Below are positions 24,801 to 36,800 of a stretch of 64,000 nt of DNA, piece by piece. A model generated the notes under the pieces. The model did not search any database. It saw nothing but the letters and a program-made list of their open reading frames with translations, and had not been told where the DNA came from. The stretch spans positions 10,870,385 to 10,934,384 of the forward strand of contig NC_047071.1 in assembly GCF_902459465.1 (NCBI RefSeq), written 5' to 3'. A program made the translations under genes and the position numbers. This DNA is from Asterias rubens (Eukaryota; Echinodermata; Asteroidea; Forcipulatida; Asteriidae). Position 1 is the first letter of the stretch. Each line of letters opens with the position of its first letter.

Positions 24801-27800
24801 GAAGGAGCTCGAACGAAGGGACTTCAAAAGTCGAACCCGTGGTACCGCGGTCGCTTAACGACACCTCGTAATCACCCACATACCTTATACAGACAATGGG
24901 CGACCTGGCGTATGTGAGTTTGCCCGTGCGCACTTGGTTCTTTACTCAACTATGGTGTCGTATGTTGTATGGATATAATACAGAAAAAAACTTTTTTGAG
25001 ACCTGATAAAAATTGTGTACACTTGTGCCCACCAAATCGAAAAACACAATTGAATACCAACCACCCTCGTGTGCTAATACCCAAATTTTGAACCACCGCT
25101 AATGACCGGAAAGTCACAAAAAAATGTTAAAATATGCCCTGATGTTTCCGTGAAACACCACAAACGGTAAATGAAAACGTGTATATTCACAATTATTGTC
25201 TCCATTGATTCCACTTTACACGAAGGCAACGGTGCAGAGCGGCGGTACCACACCTTCTGTACAAAGAGATCTAATCCTGCTCGTTATTCGGCCGTTCAGC
25301 TGGTCTCCTGTCTTTTTCCACTGGTTAGACAGGGGCATTGTCAGGGTATTCTTTTGTTAGTCTGCGGTTTTGCGGGTCGTTAGAGCTCCTTCTCTTCCTT
25401 CCTCCATGGTACAAAGGGGCCTTTCCCAAGCCTCAGCTTGAGTTCTGAATCTACCGGCTTGGAACCATCTTTTTTGGAGAAGTGCACATTTTCTTAAGTG
25501 TTTCCAACATAAAAGGAAGACTGGAGCCTCTATAATTTTATCCGGTAAATTTGTCCCCAACCAACCAAGCTCTCTGTTTGTGAAAAGCCCCTAGGAGTCT
25601 AGTTCATTAGATTAGATCAAAGTGGTACGGAGCTCCAAGGTCAAAATCGGTTATGTGATACACTCATTTTCCATTAGATGTGTTTGTTTCTTGTTTTAGT
25701 TGTTTTTTTATAATGTAGAGCTACATGTTATTATATTTAATATTAAGTTTAGGATATGAAAGATCTGTTTTTTTCCTGAATACCTGATAGTAAAGGTTTT
25801 ATCGGGCTTGACACTGCTACTACTAAAGTTTCTAAAAGTTTTTTTCTTAACCTGGTTAATTTTAAATGTTTATAAGTATCTTGTCATTGGCCGGAGATTT
25901 AACAAAAAAACTGAAAAGATAATCTATGACACCACAAGTTTACAACAGAGCTCATACTTTGAACGCAAACCCTGTTTGTTGACTAATTTGTTGATGTTTA
26001 TATCTTTTTAGGTGAACTGAATGCCATTGCTCCCATCATTTCCAACTTCTTCCTGATGTCCTATGCACTCATCAACTTCTCGTGTTTCTCTGCCTCGTTA
26101 GCCAAGTCACCAGGTAAGATAACTTCTATAGGACTTATGCATTGACGTCATCCAGCCACCATCTTAGAGGAAAAACGGTGACGAAACAATCGAGACGCAC
26201 AGATTTGTACGCGCGGCGCACAGTATTGGCCAATAAACAACCTCCTCTTTTACCTCTAGGTGAGGGCGCCCTACTGAAATGACGTCATGTGCATAAGGTC
26301 TATTGTCTTTGTTTGTGGCCTAGCGGCTAAGAGCATTGGGCTCAAGCTCTGGTTTTTTTCTGACCAGCAGATTGAGGCTTTGAGTCCCAGCAAGACACCC
26401 AACCATGATGCTTTGTCCTTCATATGGGACATTAAGTCGTTGGTCCTGTGTGTTGTGTAACACATGTAAAAGAACCCAGTGCAATATTGAAAAGAAAAGG
26501 GATTCGCCCGGGTGTTGCTGGTGTGATCGGCAGCATATTGGACACATACATAAATTTATACACCATTACATGGTGTTTTACACTCATGGCCTGGTGTCAT
26601 GTCCGAATGGTTCATCAGAGCATCAAATCGAAGCTCTGGTGGCTAAGTCATCGAAGTGAGGGTTCCATTCCTGGTCATGACACTTGTGTTCTTGAGCAAG
26701 ATGCTTTACTGAAATTGCTTTTCTTTACCCATGCGTATAAATAGGTACATGTGCACATGCGAGGGTAGAGGTTGATATTGTTTATAAAAAGCCACAGCAG
26801 CTTAGGGCTGTATACATGTTCTCCCATGGGAGCTGAGAAATATTACAGGAATGTTGTTAGCCCAAGGACCAGGGCACTAATGTAAAGTGCATTGAGACCG
26901 TTTTTTTTTTTGTGAACTGCGCTATATAGAAACTAGTTCCTATTATTATTATTACTATTATTAAGTGTTTTGTGTGATTTTGTTTTAGGTTGGCGACCAG
27001 CATTCCGCTATTACAACATGTGGGTGGCCCTGGTTGCTGCAGCTATATGTATGGCAGTCATGTTTTTGATTAACTGGTACGCTGCTCTCATCACCATTGC
27101 TCTAGTTGCAGCACTGTACATGTACGTGCACTACACAAAACCAGGTAAGTGGACACTGTATTCAGGGCATGTCGTGGCTGAGTGGTCTAGTTCACCGGAC
27201 CCAAGCTCTGGTGTTGTCAGCAAAAGAGTGTGGGTTCAAATCCCAGCCACTTTACTTGTTCCCTTGAGCAAGGCACTTAATAAATAAATAATAAACTACA
27301 GCATTTATAAGGCGCACTTTACTAAAAAAGAGAAACATTCAAAGGCGCCGGTCAAGTTTTGTTAAGATGGTGGAAAGCAAGCAAGAAAAAGTGTGTTTTG
27401 AGTTTCTGCTGGAAGAGAGTGATGTTGTGAGTTTGTCTGAGGTATTCCATAAGTGAGTTCCAGAGTCTAGGTGCTATGTTGGAGTAAGCCCTGTCCCCGT
27501 AACTGGCCAGGCGAGTTCGAGGAACATGGAGCGTATTGCTGATAGATCTTAGACCTGGTCTAGTTCTACGGGGTTTCAAGAGATCGTGTGTGTAGGGTGG
27601 AGCTGAACCGTGTGGTGCCTTGATTATTTTGAATTGAATTCGCTGATTGACTGGTAGCCTGTGTACATGTAGTTTGTAGATAATAATGGTAGTTTAACCA
27701 TGATTGCTTTAAAACAATGGGAAGGTTGTGCATTCTGCTCTACCAGCCAGGCTCATTGTGGCTGATACCCATGCCTACACGTACATGTACATCCATCAGG

Positions 27801-30800
27801 ACTGAGGAGGGGTAACCCTGTGTCAGCCACATGAGTACATGTACAGGTGGCAGTATGTGACAGTTAATTCGGTCGACAACCCAAATCAGTTAAATGTAGC
27901 CCTCACCTTGAAGTTGCCATGTGGCCTCGTGGGTAGGGCAATCCCTCATACAAACAAGTTTTAAAGCTGAAACTTTCACAAGTGCCTTCGATTGTACCAT
28001 TTTTATACATCCGTGTTTCTGCAAAATTCCGTGTTTTAAAAAAAAGTGATTGGCACTAAAATAATACAATTTTTTTTTTTTTAGCATACATGTAGTATGC
28101 CTGGCAACAACAATGTACAACTACAATAATGTAAAATAAGCCTAGTATACATGTACATGCTAACAATGCACCTTAGAGCATAATAAACCTCAACATTTTC
28201 TAGGGTACCATTGTGGGTCTCGTGCCCCATGGCATTTCAGCTGCCTCGCTCTGCACTTGCGTTGTGCCTTCGAAAATTGTCCTCTTTTTTTTTTCAACGT
28301 GCTGTTGCATGCCTGTATCTAGCTTTGCCCAAAAATCAACATTACTGTGACGAAAACTAATATATGTCCCTACCTACATTTAATCTTTAGCTCTGAGATG
28401 GGTTTTGACACTTTAGACCATTCATTTCTGTATGATCGTCACCATACGCCCAGACTTTGCTCATCTTGTTAATTTTGTGCACCGTTTTTTTTTCTTCAAG
28501 AAAATGTCAGAGCTAATAAGGAACAGAAGTACATGGTTTTGTTATACATGTAGAGTTGTAGACTCTTTGTTTGCTTGGAAAACATTGGACAATGTCAAAT
28601 GGATCCCGTACTTTTTCTTTTTCTTCCTCTTGTTTGAGCAAAGGTTTGTCAACTATTACGGCATTTCCGGGCATTTGGTACGAGCCATTTGCGACCACTA
28701 AGTACAATACTTGTAGGATGAAACAAATTTGATTCTGAACTCAATTTTTTTATTTTGTTTTGCTTTTTTTTTTTTAAGCCTTCATGAAAGAGACTATGCT
28801 AGAGTCAAAAAACCTCAGACCATAAACTTTTTTGTTTTTGAACTTGTAACATGGTGACTCATATCTTTGCTGTCGATGTCATTTCAGAGATTAACTGGGG
28901 TTCATCGAATCAAGCCTTCATCTACACTCAAGCTCTGACCAACACCCTCAAACTCAATAACATCCCTGCACACGTCAAGACTTTCAGGTAGAGTGCGGTT
29001 TTATTTCTTATAGCTTTCTTTTCTTGTTTACAATTATAACAATTTACTCACTTACAAAATAAATTTGAATTTATTTCTTATGTGTCATGTTTTTTTAAGG
29101 TTGTGAAACGCTTTATATTTTTTCACAGTCATCTGCAGGTTTTTGTTTTACCAATTTACTGGTACAAATACATTTGCAAAATAAATAGTTACACTTTTCA
29201 TCAACAGCTTGATGCAATGAAAACTTTGAAAAAATTATAGGTGATTTACAAAGTTTGATTTAAAACAAATTATTGTGTAAATATTCAGTCTGTGCTGCTG
29301 GCGTAAATTGTTTGTGTAAACACCTGACTGTGTATGTATACGTACATGTGTGTAACGACAGCTGTAGAAATGAAACAAATCAATTTAGAATGGACTCTGT
29401 ATAAAGATTTTTTGTTTTTTTTTGTTTGTTTCCTTGATTCCTAGGCCACAAGTTCTTGTTCTGACTGGTGTACCAGAGTGCAGACCTGCTCTGGTGCATT
29501 TTGTTTCTCACATCACTAAGAGCAACAGCCTCATGGTGTGTGGAACCGTCTTACCGGTAAGTTGACCATCGCGTCAGTTTTAGTTGAACGCAACTCATGT
29601 TACACTTTCAAGAATGTGTAGTGTTATACATTGTTGTAAAGGGGAATGGCCAGGTGAACACTATATATTTTAGGGTTAAATGAGAACTAATTGACTTGAG
29701 TGGGACTTGAAATTGCCGGCGCTCTACCAACAGAGCTATCTAACCCTATTTTGGCAGTCTCCCTTTATTTGTCAATATCTTTGTTGGGGTTCCAGTCAGA
29801 AGTCATTAAATCTGTAACTGCCAGGGATCGCAACCTGGGAAGCGGCAACCAGTAGAGGACCTGAAGGGGATGTGACTTTTTTATTTCAGATATTAAAAGT
29901 CATAAGCCACAAAGGGAAACGGACTGGGTCAATTTAAAAAAAGTTCCTGATTGAACCAAAACAAAATTTACCAGAGCGGGACTTGAAACTGTGACCGTCA
30001 GATTAATATGCCAGCGCTCTATCAACTGGGCTTTCTAATCTAGCCCTATGTTGGCGGTTAGCTATTTTGTCAACCATGTCAACGTCTTTGCCTGGGGTTC
30101 CAGTCAGAAGCCATTCAACATATACATGTAACTACTTGTAATGTGTAGCCAGGGATCACACAAGCTTCAATCACACCCAAGCTAACGAAACAACCTTGGA
30201 AGTGGCAGCCAGGGGATCATCGTAAGGGGATATGACTAATCAGATATTAAGTCATAAATCACAAGGGGAAACTGACTGGGTACATTTTAAAAAGTTCCTG
30301 ATTGAACCTAAACAAAATTTACTAGAGCGGGATTTGAAACTGTGACCTCAGATTAACAAGCTGGCGCTCTACCCACTAAGCTATCTAGCCCTATTTGGCG
30401 ATCTCCCTATATTTTGTAAAGTATTGTTTAGGCAGGGATCACACCCAAGTTTATGATACAACCTGGGAAGTGGCAGCCAGGGGACCACCCTTCATTCCTT
30501 TAAGCCATTATACACTTTCGGTACAATAAAAAAAGTTCTCAGATTTACAAATCACTCACAGGGTTTACAGAAGGTAATAGTGAAAGACTTCTCTTGAAAT
30601 ATTATTCCATGAAATGCTTTACTTTTTGAGTAAACATTAAAACAATAGCAATTCTCGACAGCGAGAATTACGAATTTATTTTGAACACATGTCATGACAC
30701 GAGGAAACGTGTGGAAACAAGGGTGGGTTTTCCCGTTATTTTCTCCCGACTCCGATGACCGATTGAGCCTAAATTAAGTTTGTTATTTTATATAGAAGTT

Positions 30801-33800
30801 GTGAGACTTGAAGTGTGGGCCTTGGACATTACTGTTTAGTGTTTACCGAAAGTGTCCAATGGCTTTAAGGGGGATGTCACTGTGACTGTTTAGTTTAGAC
30901 ATTATGTAATGAACCACAAGGGCAAACTGTCTGTTCAGGATTGAAGCAAAAATTTACTAGAGCCGTACTTGAAACTGGGACATTAGGGATTAACGCTGCC
31001 GGTGCTCCTCTGTTTTGTGATGGTCATCCCAATTTTAAGAAGGACTGAATCGTCATCATGATGGTAACCCCGGATTCACAGACAGCTTCTGCTTGACTCA
31101 TTCTTGTTTGGGTGGTCAAGACAAACTGACCATTGTGTTTTGCCCTTGACGATTTCTTATTAAAACTGAGGTTCAAGTTTGGTAATTGTCAAAGACCAGT
31201 AGTCTCACATGGTGCATCCCAACAGATGCATAAACAAAAATAACAAAGCTGTGAAAATTTGGGCTCAATTGGTTTTCAAATTTGCAAGAGATTAATGAGA
31301 GCATTCCTTTGTAAGCTTTTAGATGCATAATAAAAGGCTTGGCTGAATTTTTTTATTATTTGGGTCGGAATTTACCTCTTATGTACGTTTGATTCAGAGG
31401 GAGCCGTTTCTCACAATGTTTTATATTTTTAACAGCTCTTTGTTGCTTGTTACCAAGTTTGTCAACAAAGAACATAGTGTAAATGCCGGTTATTAATATT
31501 ATTATTGTACACGCAGCATGGTAGCATCTCGGTGAATGTCTCAGTGGTCGTAATAAAAAACGCAGCACGTTTGGCAACGATTTTGACAAATGTTTTAAGT
31601 ACATTACAAACAACCACTTGGTCTTCATATGGTCACAGAGCTGTGTGAACGGGGTATTAGCGTGGTCCTCATATGGTCACAGAGCTGTGTGAACGGGGTA
31701 TTAGCGTGGTCTTCATATGGTCACAGAGCTGTGTGAACGGGGTATTAGCGTGGTCTTCATATGGTCACAGAGCTGTGTGAACGGGGTATTAGCGTGGTCT
31801 TCATATGGTCACAGAGCTGTGTGAACGGGGTATTAGCGTGGTCTTCATATGGTCACAGAGCTGTGTGAACGGGGTATTAGCGTGGTCTTCATATGGTCAC
31901 AGAGCTGTGTGAACGGGGTATTAGCGTGGTCTTCATATGGTCACAGAGCTGTGTGAACGGGGTATTAGCGTGGTCTTCATATGGTCACAGAGCTGTGTGA
32001 ACGGGGTATTAGCGTGGTCTTCACATGGTCACAGAGCTGTGTGAACGGGGTAATAGCGGATTGGGCCCAAATTATGGGAGATATAATGTATAAGCACACA
32101 AACAATGTTGTTATACCTCTGTAAAAACTGTGAATTTTGATTGGTCGAGAACCAATCATGTGACGCGTAACAAACATGCACGCTGTGACAGGGGTTTTGT
32201 ATACACCCTCGAGGGGAGATGGCACCCTCGGCTTCGCCTCGGGTTCAATTTTCCCCCTCGAGTGTACAAAACGCCATGGACCCGTCACAGCGTACAACAA
32301 TTGTATGTTACATGTACATGTATGAACTTTAAAAAAGTTGTTTTTACATTTTTAATTTTTTTTTGTGCAGGGAGACCAGAGTAATAACTTAGTGGAGTTA
32401 TTAACGGAATCACACGAGAAATGGTTGGAATACCATAAGATTAAGGCATTCCCCGCTATAGTAGCAAGCCCTACCCTAAGACAAGGGGCACAGTCACTTA
32501 TGCAGGTAAGAGTTTGACAAAATAGGTGAAAATCACAAAGCAAGTTTCTCTGGAGAGTCGCTTGTGTCTCAGTGAGACAAAAATTAGTTTAGCGTGTATG
32601 CTAAACTAATTTTTGTCTCACTCCGACAATTTTTTTTTTTTTATGACATTGTTCTATTAGTTTTGGTTTTTACCAATACACTGATGTGTGTTAGCACTGT
32701 ATACTCAGCACTTTCTCGAGTTCCGTGAAAAAAATATCGCAGGCATATTACTCGGGTGGGATTCGAACCCACGACCCTTGCAATATTAGAGCAGTGTCTT
32801 ACCAACTAGATTACCGAGATTGGCCGGTAGCTAGAGGCCGTTTAAATCCTATGTTTTTGCAGTGGGTACATGTACATTGTTTTGTACTCATTTCTCAAAA
32901 ACTACAGCGCCTTTAAACTTTAAACTATGTAAGTTTAATGTTAATCGTTTAATGTAAATCGAGGACATTTATGTTTTGTGTCGTACAAAAAGTACCCAAA
33001 CCCTTAATTATTCTCTCTGTGTTTCAGATTGGAGGTCTCGGCAAGATTAAACCCAACACCCTCATCATGGGTTTCTTGGGCAAGTGGAAGACGGAGAAGC
33101 CACAGAATGTTATGGATTACGTTGGAATTATCCAGTAAGTTTGTTACCTTCGAAAATGTTAATTTTTGACTGTGGTGAGCCCTAAACAATGTACCATATT
33201 ATATCCGTCAACTGGCCAACACACTTTATTACAGGCACTTTACATTTTTGATAATTACTCAAAATATATATTAGCATAAAAATTCACTTGGTAGCGAGCA
33301 AAGCAGAGCTTTTGATAGTGTAATATGACTCCCTCTGAAGTAACACCATTTTGAGAGGGAAGTATTTTCTCACTCAAATATTAAAAGACTGTCTAACTGA
33401 AAGTAACAAATTTGTACAGCAATCATGTTTTTTCTTTCATCATTCTCTTGCAACTTCGATGACCAATTGGGCCCAAACTTTCACAAGTTTGTTTTTTTAT
33501 GCATATGTTGGGATACATCAAGTGAGAATATAACAATTAATTACCAAATGTGTCCAGTGCCCTTAACAAATTGACACAACTTTGACATCATCATCACCAT
33601 CTTTATAACAATTTATCTCGCCATTTTTTCCTCTCTCTTCAGTGATGCATTTGACCTGGCCCTGGGTGTTGGTTTACTACGCATCAAGGAGTCATTTGAC
33701 GTGTCTAGTGCCCTGAACACCCCTGGCTTTACAGAATACGTTGAAGAAGGTAAGCTGTGGGTGCTGACTAAGTAGTTTGATGATGGTCCATCTACCCCGC

Positions 33801-36800
33801 TCATGAGGCATATTTGTAACACAAAGATGAAATTAAAGTATTTTTATTTTGTGTCAAAACTCCTTGGCCATGCTTTTATGCAGCTTTTAAACCAAAGGCA
33901 GGAGGGATAGGAAATCTGAGTTAAACTGTTTTCGGTTAAAAGTAATTTATCATTGTGACGGTGGAAAAACAATTAATCTACTGCCATAGCACTCGTTAGG
34001 CACAGGTTTGTAATTGGCCAAATGTTGTACATGTATTCATTTTTGATGTACACACAAAACAGGCCCTGAAACATGTACAAGGCTTTTGCACAGACAAGCG
34101 CTCTTTTTGATTTCTAGGAAAAAATGTGTAAGCATTCATGAATTGAGCGAGGTGGTAACCAATTCACATTGATGATTGAGGCAAAATTAAAGGTATATTG
34201 GTTTATCACGCCCCAGAAAAAAATTTGCAATGTTGAATGGCTAATCACTGACCTGATAAATCCTGTATCATCCCCCTTAAGGCCCAGTCCCACTGCAGCG
34301 ATAACGAGAATGATAACGATAATGACGCAAAGAGAACGCATTCTATTGGTTGAATGAGTGTGTGCGTATTCTGCGTGGAGCAATTCAACCAAAACAATGC
34401 GTTCTCTTTGCGTCGCTCGTTATCGTTTTTGATATCGCTGCAGTGTGACTCGGCCTTTACGCTTTGTGCACATGCACAATAGTACATGTGTATAGTTGCG
34501 AGTTGCATAGCAACTTTGTAAGTTGTATTTACAAACAAGATGATTCAGTGTCTGGTAAACCAGTGGGTTCCTGTGTCAAGGTATGATAAAAACGTTATTA
34601 AGTTCGGTTTAGGGTGTGATATGGATTACATCTAGTCTTCGAGTCTGTATCAGGTTCTTCAACTAGATATGGTCCGCATCACACCCAACCTCACCTAATA
34701 ACTTATAATATTATGTGATATTTTCCCACTACCGTTGCCTTTAATTGTCGTAACTCAGTCCTCCATCAGCCGAGCTGCCCGACCCAGGAACATGTGAGGT
34801 TTAAGATTGGTAAGGAGGCGTTCAGACTGTGTGTTTCCTCAAGATGGATAATCGCATGTGTTTGTTCCTCAGTGTTGTACTTTATTTTTAAAATGTTATG
34901 TTTCTTATGGATTGGACATTAACCCTCTTACTGTCTGACCATTCAATATCATTCGCTGTGGTTTTGAATGATAGATACATGTAAACTGTATGTCACCCAG
35001 TAGTATATTTATCATTTAGTGAACACATCTGCATAGATAACAGTCGACCCTCCTACTGTCTGACCATTCAGTATCATCGCCTGTGGTCTTAAATAAGGGA
35101 ATCAATGTGGGGTGAAGAGGTTTTCAACTAGTGGTTTAATCCCAACGAGGCCTGGTTCTTGATAATTTACCAAGATGAAGTTGAGGTAAATTATAAAGAA
35201 CCAGGCCTCGGCGGGTTTAAACCACTAGTTCAAAACCGATTCAATACACTTTGATTCCCATTCACAAATACCTTTTCGGTCAAAAACATCATCACTTTTT
35301 GGTCAAAAAGTAAAAAAAAATGCAAAAATTATAATTGTTAAATGATTTCTTTAAACACAACACCCCTCCAGCTATGAAATGGTAAAGCCCCCCGCTGCCC
35401 TCACGTAAACAACTGTTTATAAGGGAATGCTGTGGGCGTCGCGCGTATCGCGTGATGTGGCTGAACTGTTTCAGCCGTTGCTCTCGACCAATAGGAATGA
35501 AGAAACTGTCTTATAAGAACAGGTGCAAGGTCGCGTGTCACGCTTATGAATTAACACTTTTTACTGGTCATTAAAAGGTTTATGCACACCCACGTGACGC
35601 GCTCTCCGCCAATAGGGGTAGAGAAACTGTCTGGGGTATTTATGAATGGTATGTAAGCTATGCCAGTTAGCAATATGGTATTGTGTGGTAAGTTCATCTC
35701 AACAGTACACAGTTAACCCTCCTACCTTAAAGGCCGTCTTAAATGCGACCAACATTATGTTGCTTTAAATAGTTACCCAATGTTTGGTACAATAATTGTA
35801 TTTATTTGGTCGAGCATGGGCAGAAATAACCTCTTGTGTTTTTGTCAAGAGTCATATATTGTTGTATTTTATTTACTTTTCAGCATGCAGTGTTTAGCAG
35901 AGATTGTTGCAAAGTTTGTCAATGGCAAATGGCAACACCAATGTGTAGTACTAGTCAGTTCTTTTGAGTAAAGGGCAAGTCACACAGACCCCGATAACGA
36001 AACGAAACAAAACAAATGCACGCCCCCGATTGGTTGAATGAGCGTTGGCGTATTCTGCGTGGAGCATTTCAACCAATCGAGGGCGTGCATTTTTATCGTT
36101 TTGTTCTCGTTATGGGGCCTGTGTGACTTGGCCTTAAGCGTTGTATGTTAGACAAACTTTATGTATATGGCTGTAGCAGAAAACCTGTTGAACGAATTTA
36201 TCTGCTGATGCAGATCCTTTAAATGTTTGTCCCTGGCAGCTGAATGCTGAAAGTGTTGTTTGTGAGACCTTTTGAAGTATTTTTTATTTTACTTTGTTAT
36301 TTATTTGCTTACCTTTTTAAAGTATTTAAAGTAAGCAACTTTGTCACCTCTTTTTCATCCTATTTCTAATTCAATCTGAAGCTATCGTTTGTATAGTCTT
36401 ATACATTGTAATACTATTTTGCAAGCTGTGATAATGTTGTCTTGTTGTTCAGTTGTTTAAGTGTTCATTATGATGCAACATTTTAATAAACAGCATGGCA
36501 TACTTGTTTCACAAAGTGGTATGTCATGGTCTAGTTCACTGGACCAAAGCTCTGGTTGTCAGCAGCAGAGTGCGGGTTTGAGCAAATAATTGCTTCATGA
36601 AAAGTTTGGAAGGTGTTTCATTCTGCTCTGCCAGCCAGGCTCCTAATGGATGATAACCATGCCTGCCTCCTTGTGAACTGTGACAGGACAAACCCTGTTT
36701 TCAACCCCAGGAGTACATGAAGGTGGCAACGTGCCCCTGGTGGCAGTTGATTTGGGTCGACAGCCCTAATCAGTCAAATGCAGCATGACCTTGAAGTGGC

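Larger units (their letters stand above)
27286..28887. other. Remainder of SLC12 intron 13
   Basis: Repeat-derived and AT-rich. 27350-27580 reads in reverse as a short non-LTR/PLE-like peptide remnant (contains [17 protein letters not shown], a phrase common at the end of LINE ORF2 proteins). 28780-28832 resembles a Penelope 3' end. No intact gene. Confidence 0.5.

Noticed and set aside
24730..25560. Small ORFs within the 624-bp element as a transposase
   Set aside because: Frames are under 70 codons with no transposase motif; the element is non-autonomous.
31620..32058. CRISPR-like array
   Set aside because: The 44-bp units are directly contiguous with no unique spacers, and the host is a eukaryote.
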